NCBI GenBank assembly: GCA_023390675.1
Contig: JAEWCK010000345.1
Span: 1 to 19,245 of the forward strand
Reading direction: 5' to 3'
Length of the DNA stretch: 19,245 nt
From: Pseudomonadota bacterium
Lineage (GTDB): Bacteria > Pseudomonadota > Alphaproteobacteria > Sphingomonadales > Sphingomonadaceae
Every line of letters starts with the position of its first letter. The stretch's first letter is position 1. Position numbers and translations under genes: made by a program. Below, one piece after another: positions 8,814-15,913 of the stretch. Under the pieces are notes generated by a model that saw only the letters and a list, made by a program, of their open reading frames with translations, was not told the DNA's origin and did no database searches.

Positions 8814-9359
8814 ATGATCCTCGGCCCGCCCGATTCCGTCGATGCAGCCACCCGCGCCTTCTGCGCCACGATCGCGCCCGCCGAGCCCTTCTACGTCCCC
8901 GTCGTCCCGCGCGCCCGCGGCCGCGTCGCCTATTGCTTCCAGAATTCGACGTATCAGGCCGTCGCCGAGGGCGGCGACCCGGCATGGGGCTGGGCGATCT
9001 GGCGCTGGCCGGGCCGCTGGTTCGAGGCCGAGCACCACGCCGTGTGGCGTACGCCGAAAGGCGAATATATCGACGTCACGCCGCAGGCGGGCGACCCGCA
9101 GCGCGTCCTCTTCCTTCCCGATCCGCAAGCGGTCTACGATCCCCGCACCTACCGCGCCAATCCGATGGCGCCCGAGCCCGGCAACGCCGCTGCCGCGGAA
9201 TATATCGCGCTCGTCGCCCGCCGGAACGCGATCGTCCGCGCCTATTGGCGGCCCTGCGTCGATCAGCTCAAGCTCTTCTCCGAAGAGGATTGCGCCCGCC
9301 TCGCTCCGATCGAGTCGCGCATGGCCGAGCTGCTCGGCGAGCTTCGGCTATCTTCCTGA
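8814..9359 (+). CDS. Hypothetical protein with conserved-looking Cys/His/Asp pattern
   Basis: A 181-aa soluble protein I cannot name. Its pattern is suggestive: YCFQN (Cys41, Asn44), then GGDPAWGWAIWRWPG (Gly59-Trp60), FEAEHHAVWRTPKG (Glu73, His74, His75) and YIDVTPQ (Asp87). A Cys followed by an aromatic/Gly-Trp stretch, a His before a turn and an Asp in DxTP is the order of catalytic residues in papain- and transglutaminase-like folds, but I infer this from spacing alone. There is no signal peptide or membrane segment. The ATG at 8814 begins the frame and no strong Shine-Dalgarno site is seen. It is divergent from bphO and 56 bases ahead of the next plus-strand gene. Expression and codon wording fit the host. 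Confidence 0.7.
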   Translation: MILGPPDSVDAATRAFCATIAPAEPFYVPVVPRARGRVAYCFQNSTYQAVAEGGDPAWGWAIWRWPGRWFEAEHHAVWRTPKGEYIDVTPQAGDPQRVLFLPDPQAVYDPRTYRANPMAPEPGNAAAAEYIALVARRNAIVRAYWRPCVDQLKLFSEEDCARLAPIESRMAELLGELRLSS

Positions 9360-9390
9360 ACATACACGGAACAAAACGCTTTCCTACACG

Positions 9391-9410
9391 AACCTTTTTG
9401 GTTATATACT
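9391..9410 (+). promoter_or_regulatory. Small inverted repeat and -10-like box before the HTH gene
   Basis: An AT-rich patch in otherwise GC-rich DNA holds AACC-TTTTT-GGTT (9391-9403), a short inverted repeat, followed directly by TATACT (9405-9410), a good -10 candidate 6 bases ahead of the ATG at 9416. No convincing -35 is present at the right distance. With a start so close, transcription from this box would give a leaderless or nearly leaderless message. Confidence 0.3.
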
Positions 9411-9415
9411 GCCGG

Positions 9416-10417
9416 ATGCAGACTCTCGTCCCCGCGCAGAAACCCGTACCGGACTTCACGCCGGTGCCCCGCAAATACCGCTACGATGGCTGGACGCCCG
9501 ATCGCCAGCGCGCCTTCATCGCCGCGCTCGCCGAGACCGGCTCGGTCAAGGCCGCCGCGAAGCGCATCAACATGTCGTCGGAGGGCGCCTATTTTCTCCG
9601 CCGCCAGCCCGGCGCCGACAGCTTCCGCGCCGCATGGGAAGCCGCGCTCGATCACGGCGTCCAGCGCCTTCTCGACACGGCGATAGACCGCGCGCTCGAA
9701 GGCGTCCCCGTCCCGGTCTTCTATCAGGGCGAGCAATGCGGCGAACGGCGCGCCTACAACGATCGCCTGCTCATGTTCATCCTCCGCCACCATCTCTCGG
9801 GCAAGGAGGGCGGCCCCGGCCTCTCGCTCGGCAAGCGCAGCCGCGAATCGATCGAGCGCGAGGCCGCCGCGCTTTGCCCCGCCTGCCGCGAGGGGGGGGA
9901 GGCGGAGGCCGCGACCGACGCGGCGCTCCGCGATCCCGAGGCGCCCCTCACGCCCGGAATCGTCGAAACGCTCGATCGCATCTTCGAGCAATATCTCGCC
10001 AAGGTGCGCAACGAGCGCCAGCTTCGCTGCGAGGGCGACATCGTCGGCGCCGACTATGCCGTGCGCCAACTCACCCATATCGAGCTGATCCTCACCGCCG
10101 GCGGCATGACCGAGAAGCTCATCCAGTTCTGGACGAATTGCCCCGCGGGCGAGTGGGGCGGCGAGAAGTATTTTGCCTGCGAGGTGAGCAAGACGCTGGA
10201 CGATCTGCGGCGCAAGGCCTGGGCCGCCGAAGGCGAGCCCGTCCGCCCCCCGCTTCCGCATTATGAGATTGATCCCGGCGTCCACGTCTATCCCGGCCCG
10301 AACTGGGAAGAGCGCAACCGTGCGCGGCTGGACGCCGAACGGCGGATGGCTCTGGCGCAGACCGAATGGGAAGCGGCGCAGCGGGAGGATACGTGGGAGG
10401 AGTGGAAGAAGAGGTAG
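9416..10417 (+). CDS. Hypothetical protein with N-terminal helix-turn-helix-like region
   Basis: A 333-aa protein. Residues about 24-60 (DGWTPDRQRAFIAALAETG, then SVKAAAKRINMSSEGAYFLR) look like a helix-turn-helix, similar to the N-termini of small terminase or transposase-type DNA-binding proteins. After this comes a conserved-looking block RAALEG-like (DRALEGVPVPVFYQGEQCGE and RLLMFILRHHL). The rest is charged and helical, with a coiled-coil-like end (ERNRARLDAERRMALAQTEW). No nuclease or ATPase motif is seen. Similar proteins of unknown role are, to my knowledge, common in sphingomonad genomes. I start at ATG 9416 because the open frame upstream overlaps the preceding gene out of register. 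The stop is 31 bases from the tail of the convergent nuclease gene. Confidence 0.75.
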   Translation: MQTLVPAQKPVPDFTPVPRKYRYDGWTPDRQRAFIAALAETGSVKAAAKRINMSSEGAYFLRRQPGADSFRAAWEAALDHGVQRLLDTAIDRALEGVPVPVFYQGEQCGERRAYNDRLLMFILRHHLSGKEGGPGLSLGKRSRESIEREAAALCPACREGGEAEAATDAALRDPEAPLTPGIVETLDRIFEQYLAKVRNERQLRCEGDIVGADYAVRQLTHIELILTAGGMTEKLIQFWTNCPAGEWGGEKYFACEVSKTLDDLRRKAWAAEGEPVRPPLPHYEIDPGVHVYPGPNWEERNRARLDAERRMALAQTEWEAAQREDTWEEWKKR

Positions 10418-10448
10418 GTCGTAAATGCACTTCGGTCGGAAGCGATTT

Positions 10449-11276
10449 TCAGATGAGAGATGCTCGATACACGGCCGGTTGAAGCTCTACCAATTGTTCA
10501 ATCGGAGAGCGAAGCACAAACGCTTTTGGTGCAGCTGAGAAGTTATATAGTCTGACAAGTCGATAACCCTCGGGGTTCGCTTTTGAAAAGCGAAATTCAT
10601 TCTCGCTAAGATAAAATGGTGTCGTACTTGAGCCATTCGTCGTCTTAACTTCTAGATATCGTTTGTCACCGCACCGGTCGAATGACTGAATGTCGAAGCC
10701 AGCGCCGTCTCCATCCATTTCCGATACCCAGCGCACTTGTTCTGCTAGGTCGTCCCGCCCGAACCCGACTAGCTTGCTGCGTTCGTATTCGAGCACCTTT
10801 TGTTCTCCCAAGCGCCCGAGTGCACGATTCCTTGCATCACGGGCAGCGGGGTCAAATTTGCGTACCAAATGCTTCATTTCTTCCGAAAACTTGCGCTGCT
10901 TTCGGTCGAAGTCAGGGATATCGCCGATCTCAAGAGGGGGCTCGGGTTGAACCGGTACAGCAATCGCTACGACCTCTCGCCCGTCAACGCTGGATAGATG
11001 GCGTTCCACTGCTGCAGCCAGCAGGCCCTGAAAATTGTCGCGCCGGGGGTAACCGCGGCTAGGCTCTATTCCTAGCTCACAAAGTATCGAACTGATATTG
11101 CAGAACTTTTGTTCGATGGCGCCAGCCACCCTGCCAATTTCAGCACCAAGCTTGATGTGACGCTGGCGCTTGTTAACCGTTTGTCCCGCCTCCTGCAGCG
11201 CCCGGATGTCAAAATATTCTTCGACCGCACGCTCAACCTGTTGCTGCGTCCAATCCTTTCCGCGCCCGCCGCTCAT
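10449..11276 (-). CDS. DUF3883-type nuclease (PD-(D/E)XK-like), probable defence protein
   Basis: A 275-aa protein in two parts. Residues 8-70 (WTQQQVERAVEEYFD, then GAIEQKFCNISSILCELG) form the N-terminal module often seen in HNH or restriction-like proteins. Residues about 150-265 fit DUF3883: RLGEQKVLEYE (Glu158), DGDGAGFDIQSFD (Asp195) and RYLEVKTTNGSSTTPFYLSE (Glu209-x-Lys211). The E...D...ExK order is the active site of PD-(D/E)XK nucleases, and all the residues are present. Known DUF3883 proteins occur in restriction and other defence loci. No methyltransferase or helicase is nearby. Its ATG (11276-11274) overlaps the stop of the upstream gene as ATGA, so the two are coupled. GC and codon use differ from the flanking core genes. 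Nuclease activity is inferred from motifs; the target is unknown. Confidence 0.82.
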   Translation of the reverse strand: MSGGRGKDWTQQQVERAVEEYFDIRALQEAGQTVNKRQRHIKLGAEIGRVAGAIEQKFCNISSILCELGIEPSRGYPRRDNFQGLLAAAVERHLSSVDGREVVAIAVPVQPEPPLEIGDIPDFDRKQRKFSEEMKHLVRKFDPAARDARNRALGRLGEQKVLEYERSKLVGFGRDDLAEQVRWVSEMDGDGAGFDIQSFDRCGDKRYLEVKTTNGSSTTPFYLSENEFRFSKANPEGYRLVRLYNFSAAPKAFVLRSPIEQLVELQPAVYRASLI

Positions 11277-11668
11277 GTAATGAGGCTATAGGGCTCCTTG
11301 TGGAATAACAAGGCAATGCGCTTCAGCATCGCTGGTGACTCCCACGGTTCCAGCTTCTCGAAATTGGACAATAGGTTGGAAAGCTCCCCCGAAGGGGTTA
11401 GGCTCCCGATCTCCCGATCGGTCGCGGGTAGAAGGTACAGGAACTGGTGCCAGATATGGTCATCCTCCGAGGGAAAGCCTTCCAATGTCGATTGGAGAGG
11501 CGCTAGTCCCACCAACTCTGGCACGAAGCACCCATCGCTGTTCAGCTTACCATTGATGACTGCACGCGCCTCGTCGGTGGCCGCGCCGATCAACAACACT
11601 TCATCGAACGCTTTGTAGTTCGAGGCGTCGCGGTACTCATAGCCGAAGCGAGAAAACGCGCCGGGCAT
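11273..11668 (-). CDS. Unrecognised 131-aa protein coupled to the DUF3883 nuclease
   Basis: Read from ATG 11668 the protein begins MPGAFSRFGYEYRDASNYKA and has a globular, mixed composition with several hydrophobic and aromatic positions: FDEVLLIGAATDEARAVING, CFVPELVGLAPL, SEDDHIWHQFLYLLPA and LSNFEKLEPWESP. No catalytic motif, signal peptide or membrane segment is visible. The frame stays open to a TTG at 11812, but the extra 48 residues are Cys- and Pro-rich and look non-coding, and GCGGAATG before 11668 is a weak ribosome site. The stop TGA overlaps the ATG of the nuclease gene (ATGA, 4 bp). Tight coupling to a nuclease suggests a partner such as an immunity factor, specificity subunit or sensor, but this is inferred from context only. 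Confidence 0.72.
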   Translation of the reverse strand: MPGAFSRFGYEYRDASNYKAFDEVLLIGAATDEARAVINGKLNSDGCFVPELVGLAPLQSTLEGFPSEDDHIWHQFLYLLPATDREIGSLTPSGELSNLLSNFEKLEPWESPAMLKRIALLFHKEPYSLIT

Positions 11669-11950
11669 CAAAGCGCATTCCGCAGAAACGTGACAACACT
11701 CCACAGGCTGAAAGCTAGAGCGGTGATTTGCAGCAGAAGGAGGAGGGCGATTTCCGAGCAATGGAGTGCACGCTGGAAAATGCGCAATGAACCACCACGT
11801 CCCATCATCCAAACTCCAAAAATGGAGCCCAAAGCCTAGCGACTTTGGTCCGCTTTGACGTTTAACCTTGTCCGAAATGGACCAAACCTACGTCCGCGGA
11901 GCGATGCAAGCACGCGCGTGGGTGTGCACAGGCCACTAGCCGAATCGGCT
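11669..11950. other. Gene-poor stretch with inverted repeats upstream of the nuclease operon
   Basis: No convincing gene is seen here; the open frames on both strands lack good starts and composition. It must contain the promoter of the minus-strand nuclease operon, but I could not pick a clear -35/-10. Three palindromic elements are present: CTCCA-AAAA-TGGAG (11814-11827), TTTGGTCC (11844-11851) paired with GGACCAAA (11879-11886) across 27 bases, and the perfect AGCCGA-A-TCGGCT (11938-11950). Confidence 0.5.
11938..11950. repeat. 13-base palindrome abutting an ATG, possible operator
   Basis: AGCCGA, one central A, then TCGGCT: six-base arms with perfect complementarity. The element ends immediately before the ATG at 11951. 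A binding site for a dimeric regulator is possible; in this composition a 6-bp palindrome can also arise by chance. Confidence 0.35.
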
Positions 11951-12379
11951 ATGTTCTGCTTTTGTTTCACGATGCCACGCCGCTTCAACGATCGCGTTAA
12001 GACCATAAATTGGCTACTCCATCGGTGGGAGTTCACCATAAAGCGGCAGATGTGGTTGGGTGCGCCTGCGTGGCAGATATGCATTGGTGGATGCATTGTC
12101 AGCCAGCATGACGAGCTGGCGACCGCAGAGCAATGGATAAAAGATTTTAGGCCTATCAGCCTGATGGAGCTTGTTGAGCGCCATCAGGAGTGTCGCGTTG
12201 ACCACCTACTGATCGAAAGCAGCGCCGGGCGTTTGGCCCGCATCCCGCGGACATTCTGGCATACGTATGACGCCGTTGACCTCTGCTGTCATGGAAAGTT
12301 CATGGCGATCTCGGCGAAGTCCCGCGCCATGTTCCCAGACCACGTAGCAGTCTTTGTACGCGGATACCCAAAACAATAG
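11951..12379 (+). CDS. Doubtful orphan ORF (142 aa)
   Basis: The frame from ATG 11951 gives MFCFCFTMPRRFNDRVKTIN and then INWLLHRWEFTIKRQMWLGA, and ends CHGKFMAISAKSRAMFPDHV, VAVFVRGYPKQ. Composition is protein-like (balanced hydrophobic, aromatic and charged residues), and the frame is clean for 430 bases in DNA of moderate GC. Against it: there is no ribosome binding site before this ATG or the next one at 11972, the protein has no motif I know, and the other strand is also partly open. The stop is 75 bases before the 12455 gene. It could be a real orphan of the accessory patch, a decayed gene, or no gene. Confidence 0.35.
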   Translation: MFCFCFTMPRRFNDRVKTINWLLHRWEFTIKRQMWLGAPAWQICIGGCIVSQHDELATAEQWIKDFRPISLMELVERHQECRVDHLLIESSAGRLARIPRTFWHTYDAVDLCCHGKFMAISAKSRAMFPDHVAVFVRGYPKQ

Positions 12380-12454
12380 GCCCCAAGGACCAACCTCCTC
12401 CCGCGCGCGTTATGACCTCGCACCAGCGCAATCCTGCGCGAAAGGGAGATCGAC

Positions 12455-12661
12455 ATGGCCACCGCAGCACCCACGGAGACCGCCGCTCCGCAGTCCAACC
12501 GCAAGACCGCGCTCACCGATGCGTTCCGCGAGCATTTCTCGGGCGATGCGCCGTTCACCGAGAAGGTGAAGAGCTTCGCCAGGGCGCGGCCGTGGACCAG
12601 CGCCGCCTTCGCCGGCATCGCGGCGATCGCCGCGGCCAACGTCCTGCGCGGGCGCTTCTGA
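12455..12661 (+). CDS. Small protein with C-terminal membrane anchor (DUF883/ElaB-like)
   Basis: A 68-aa protein with an ATG at 12455 behind a good ribosome site (AAAGGGAG, 12441-12448). The N-terminal half is polar (MATAAPTETAAPQSNRKTAL), followed by an amphipathic stretch FREHFSGDAPFTEKVKSFAR. The C-terminus ARPWTSAAFAGIAAIAAANV, then LRGRF, is a single hydrophobic helix ending in basic residues. This layout matches the tail of DUF883/ElaB-YqjD proteins, which anchor ribosome-associated or stress proteins to the inner membrane, but the soluble part is shorter than in those families. It is likely a single-pass inner-membrane protein of unknown role. Codon use fits the core genome. Confidence 0.72.
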   Translation: MATAAPTETAAPQSNRKTALTDAFREHFSGDAPFTEKVKSFARARPWTSAAFAGIAAIAAANVLRGRF

Positions 12662-12679
12662 CCGCAAGAACGCAATCGC

Positions 12680-12742
12680 CGCGGCAAAGCCGCGTCGTCG
12701 ATCGATCCGGCCCGGTGCGAGCCCGGCCGGTCGTCGGCCGGG
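12680..12742. terminator. Two GC-rich hairpins between convergent genes
   Basis: CGCGGC-AAA-GCCGCG (12680-12694) and CCCGGCC-N7-GGCCGGG (12722-12742) lie between the ends of the 12455 gene and lepA. Neither is followed by a T run on either strand, so they are not classical intrinsic terminators, but they sit where a bidirectional stop would be useful. Confidence 0.35.
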
Positions 12743-12804
12743 AGTGCGGCTGACCCTCGGCGAATCCGGCGATCGCTACGCGATCCCCGCTCCGCCCCCG
12801 GGCC

Positions 12805-14613
12805 TCACTCCTCCCCCATCCTGAGCGCCGCGATGAAGGCCTCTTGCGGGATCTGCACGCTGCCGTACTCGCGCATCCGCTTCTTGCCCTCTTTCTGCTT
12901 CTCCAGCAGCTTCCTTTTGCGGGTGATGTCGCCGCCATAGCATTTGGCGGTCACGTCCTTCCTGAGCGCCGCGATCGTCTCGCGCGCGATCACCTTGCCG
13001 CCGATCGCCGCCTGGATCGGGATCTTGAACAGGTGGCGCGGGATCAGATCCTTCAGCCGCTCGCACATGCCGCGGCCGCGGCTCTCGGCGGTCGAGCGGT
13101 GGACGATCATGCTCAGCGCGTCGACCGGCTCGTTGTTGACGAGGATGCTCATCTTGACGAGGTCGCCGGGGCGGTGGCCGATCTGCTCGTAATCGAAGCT
13201 GGCGTAGCCGCGCGAGATGCTCTTCAGCCGGTCGTAGAAGTCGAACACGACTTCGTTCAGGGGCAGCTCGTAGGTGAGCTGCGCGCGGCCGCCGACATAG
13301 GTCAGGTCCTTCTGGATGCCGCGCCGGTCCTGGCAGAGCTTGAGGATCGAGCCCAGATATTCGTCGGGAACGTAGATCACCGCCTTGATCCACGGCTCCT
13401 CGATCTCCTCGATCCGGGTCGGGTCGGGCATGTCGGCGGGGTTGTGGAGCTCGAGGCTGCGCCCCTCGGCCTCGCCCGCGGCCTTGGTGAGGCGCATCTT
13501 GTAGACCACGCTGGGCGCGGTGGTGATCAGGTCGAGATCGTATTCGCGGCTGAGGCGCTCCTGGATGATCTCGAGGTGGAGCAGCCCGAGGAACCCGCAG
13601 CGGAAGCCGAAGCCCAATGCCGCGCTGGTCTCCATCTCGAAGCTGAACGACGCGTCGTTGAGCCGCAGCTTGGAGATGCTTTCGCGCAATTTCTCGAAGT
13701 CCGCGGCGTCGACGGGAAAGAGCCCGCAGAACACCACGGGCTGGACTTCCTTGAAGCCGGGGAGCGGTTCGGCGGTGGGCTTCTTCGCGTCGGTCAGCGT
13801 GTCGCCGACGCGCGCCTGCGCGACTTCCTTGATCTGCGCGGTGATGAAGCCGATCTCGCCGGGCCCAAGGTCGGGGAGCTGCTCGATCTTGGGGCGGAAG
13901 GCGCCGACGCGGTCGATCAGATGCGTCGTGCCCGCGGCCATGAACTTGATCTGCTGGCCCTTGCGGATCGTCCCGTCCATCACGCGAACGAGGATGACGA
14001 CGCCGAGATAGGGGTCGTACCAGCTGTCGACGAGCATCGCCTTGAGCGGGGCGTCGGGATCGCCCTTGGGCGCGGGGATGCGCGCGACGATCGCGTCGAG
14101 GACTTCGTCGATCCCGATCCCCGATTTGGCGCTGGCGAGCACTGCGTTCGAGGCGTCGAGCCCGATGATCTCCTCGATCTCGTTGCGCACCTTTTCGGGC
14201 TCGGCCGAGGGCAGGTCGATCTTGTTGATCACCGGGATGATCTCGTGGTCGTGCTCGATCGACTGGTAGACGTTGGCGAGCGTCTGCGCCTCGACTCCCT
14301 GCGCCGCGTCGACCACGAGCAGCGCGCCCTCGCACGCGGCGAGGCTGCGGCTCACTTCATAGGCGAAGTCGACATGGCCGGGGGTGTCCATCAGGTTGAG
14401 GATGTGGCCCTTCCATTCGAGGCGCACCGTCTGCGCCTTGATCGTGATCCCGCGCTCCTTCTCGATGTCCATGTTATCAAGGACTTGGCTCGACATCTCG
14501 CGCTCGGAGAGCCCCCCGGTGCGCTGGATCAGCCGGTCGGCCAGCGTCGACTTGCCGTGGTCGATATGCGCGATGATCGAGAAATTGCGGATCTTGGAAA
14601 GGTCGGTCGCCAT
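12805..14613 (-). CDS. lepA: Elongation factor 4 (LepA), ribosome-associated GTPase
   Basis: EF-4 binds the ribosome and is implicated in initiation or back-translocation. The 602-aa length is normal. GTPase motifs are complete: AHIDHGKST (15-23), RGITI (54-58), DTPGH (76-80) and NKID (130-133). The EF-4-specific C-terminus is present, with MIVHRSTAESRGRGMCERLK (about 496-515), the LIPRHLFKIPIQAAIGGKVI region, and the end KCYGGDITRKRKLLEKQKEG (about 562-581), GKKRMREYGSVQIPQEAF. The ATG at 14613 has no strong Shine-Dalgarno sequence. It is divergent from the DUF72 gene over 68 bases and convergent with the 12455 gene. In many proteobacteria lepA precedes lepB; no lepB is seen downstream here. 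Confidence 0.97.
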   Translation of the reverse strand: MATDLSKIRNFSIIAHIDHGKSTLADRLIQRTGGLSEREMSSQVLDNMDIEKERGITIKAQTVRLEWKGHILNLMDTPGHVDFAYEVSRSLAACEGALLVVDAAQGVEAQTLANVYQSIEHDHEIIPVINKIDLPSAEPEKVRNEIEEIIGLDASNAVLASAKSGIGIDEVLDAIVARIPAPKGDPDAPLKAMLVDSWYDPYLGVVILVRVMDGTIRKGQQIKFMAAGTTHLIDRVGAFRPKIEQLPDLGPGEIGFITAQIKEVAQARVGDTLTDAKKPTAEPLPGFKEVQPVVFCGLFPVDAADFEKLRESISKLRLNDASFSFEMETSAALGFGFRCGFLGLLHLEIIQERLSREYDLDLITTAPSVVYKMRLTKAAGEAEGRSLELHNPADMPDPTRIEEIEEPWIKAVIYVPDEYLGSILKLCQDRRGIQKDLTYVGGRAQLTYELPLNEVVFDFYDRLKSISRGYASFDYEQIGHRPGDLVKMSILVNNEPVDALSMIVHRSTAESRGRGMCERLKDLIPRHLFKIPIQAAIGGKVIARETIAALRKDVTAKCYGGDITRKRKLLEKQKEGKKRMREYGSVQIPQEAFIAALRMGEE

Positions 14614-14681
14614 GGTGGCGCGCGCTTAGCAGGGCGAAGCCCCGTCCGGAACCCCTGCCCGCGCCTGCGGATTGCAGCGGC

Positions 14682-15392
14682 ATGACGATCCGCATCGGCA
14701 CCGCGGCCTGGGCGCTCCCGCGTACCGTGCGCGACAGCTTCCCGCCGGGCGCGAGCAACCTCGAACGCTATGCTGCGCGCCTCGACGCGGCGGAAATCAA
14801 CAGCAGCTTCTACCGACCGCACCGCCGCGCGACCTGGGAGCGTTGGTCGGCGAGCGTGCCGGCGGATTTCCGCTTCTCGGTCAAGCTGCCCAAGGCAATC
14901 ACGCACGAGGCGCGATTGGCGGATTGCGAAGCGTTGCTCGCGGCGTTCGCCGAGCAAGTGACGGGCCTCGGAGAAAAGCGCGGGCCGGTGCTGGTCCAGC
15001 TGCCACCGAAGTTCGAATATGCCGCGGCGCTGGCAGCGGATTTCCTTGAGCGGTTCGATGCGATCGTCGGCGGCACGATCGCGCTCGAACCCCGGCATCC
15101 GAGCTGGTTCGAACCCGATGCGGAGCGCCTGCTCGTCGCACACCGCGTGGCACGCGTCGCGGCCGATCCGGCGCCGGTGCCTGCGGCGGCGGAGCCCGGT
15201 GGCTGGGAGGGCCTCGCATACTTTCGCCTGCACGGCAGTCCGAAGCCCTATTGGTCGTCCTACGACGCCGACGCGCTCGTGAGCTGGGTCCGGAAGGCCC
15301 AAGCATATCCCGGCGAAACCTGGGTGATCTTCGACAATACCGGCAGCGGCGCAGCAACGCGTGACGCACTCGCTTTTCAGGCTTTGCTATGA
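14682..15392 (+). CDS. DUF72 family protein (YecE-like)
   Basis: A 236-aa protein with the DUF72 opening MTIRIGTAAWALPRTVRDSF and the hallmark YAARLDAAEINSSFYRPHRR (about residues 30-49), followed by FRFSVKLPKAITHEARL, GPVLVQLPPKF, ALEPRHPSWF and YFRLHGSP. The fold is TIM-barrel-like and an enzymatic function has not been established to my knowledge. There is no signal peptide. The C-terminus overlaps by 16 bases the end of the NadR-like kinase gene on the other strand (15377-15392). The promoter must lie in the 68-base gap it shares with divergent lepA; none is obvious. Family call is strong; function is not assigned. Confidence 0.88.
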   Translation: MTIRIGTAAWALPRTVRDSFPPGASNLERYAARLDAAEINSSFYRPHRRATWERWSASVPADFRFSVKLPKAITHEARLADCEALLAAFAEQVTGLGEKRGPVLVQLPPKFEYAAALAADFLERFDAIVGGTIALEPRHPSWFEPDAERLLVAHRVARVAADPAPVPAAAEPGGWEGLAYFRLHGSPKPYWSSYDADALVSWVRKAQAYPGETWVIFDNTGSGAATRDALAFQALL

Positions 15393-15913
15393 TCCGCGAT
15401 TGCGCGCATCGCATTTTCGAATTGCGCATCGCCCTGCCCGCTTACCAACGCCCATGGCACGCCGCGCCGTTCAAGCTCCGCCTTCGATAGATCGAAGAAT
15501 TTCTGCCGAAGCTCGGGCGTGCCGAACATCCGCGTGCCGTCGGCGATCCAGGGCATATCGATGTCGAACAGCAGATAAAGATCGGCGGTGCCCTGCCACG
15601 CGTCGAACCACGGATCGCGATAGCCGAACAGCATGTCGGCCCAGACCGCGGTCATCAGTGGATCGGTATCGAGCACTACCGGCCTGAATCCCTCGCCAAG
15701 CAGCATCTGCGTGCCGACATCGTGCATCTTCGCGATCTCGAGCAGGTCCTGCATGGTAAAGTCGATGCCGCGCGTCTCGGCATATTCGCGACCATATTCC
15801 TCGACCACGATCCCGCCCAGCGCATCGGCGATGCGGGGCGCGAGGGTGGACTTGCCGGTGCTCTCGGGGCCGTGGAGGCAGATCGTGCGCGGCTTCACTT
15901 CGCTCTCTTCCAT
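15377..15913 (-). CDS. Single-domain NadR-like ATPase, probable ribosylnicotinamide kinase
   Basis: A 178-aa P-loop kinase expected to phosphorylate nicotinamide riboside to NMN. The Walker A loop is HGPESTGKST (residues 14-23), followed by VVEEYGREYAETRG (38-49), the NadR-kinase signature, and VVLDTDPLMT (80-88). It corresponds only to the C-terminal kinase half of NadR; the N-terminal adenylyltransferase and repressor parts are absent. The ATG at 15913 is chosen because the upstream frame runs antisense-like through pnuC. It overlaps the end of pnuC by 19 bases, so the two genes are one operon: PnuC imports the riboside and this enzyme traps it by phosphorylation. Its stop overlaps the tail of the DUF72 gene. 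Confidence 0.85.
   Translation of the reverse strand: MEESEVKPRTICLHGPESTGKSTLAPRIADALGGIVVEEYGREYAETRGIDFTMQDLLEIAKMHDVGTQMLLGEGFRPVVLDTDPLMTAVWADMLFGYRDPWFDAWQGTADLYLLFDIDMPWIADGTRMFGTPELRQKFFDLSKAELERRGVPWALVSGQGDAQFENAMRAIADHSKA

Larger units (their letters stand above)
10418..12400. other. Lower-GC accessory patch (probable horizontally acquired segment)
   Basis: Base composition drops clearly between the HTH gene and the 12455 gene. One hand-counted line (10501-10560) has 27 G/C in 60, against 44 in 60 for a line inside lepA (12961-13020). The patch holds the nuclease operon and a doubtful orphan ORF. I found no integrase, transposase, tRNA boundary or direct repeats at its edges, so the mechanism of acquisition is not visible. 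Boundaries are approximate. Confidence 0.6.

Noticed and set aside
9391..9403. AACC-TTTTT-GGTT as a terminator of the 8814 gene
   Set aside because: The stem is only four bases and the T run is in the loop, not after it.
8933..9415. N-terminal extension of the HTH gene to 8933
   Set aside because: It overlaps the 181-aa gene out of register and is Arg-rich, unlike the protein that follows from ATG 9416.
11836..12096. 86-aa minus-strand ORF upstream of the nuclease operon
   Set aside because: There is no ribosome site, the composition is biased, and it overlaps the slightly better plus-strand frame; I cannot support it.
12844..14685. 613-aa plus-strand ORF
   Set aside because: It is wholly antisense to lepA, whose motifs are all intact; open antisense frames are common at this GC.
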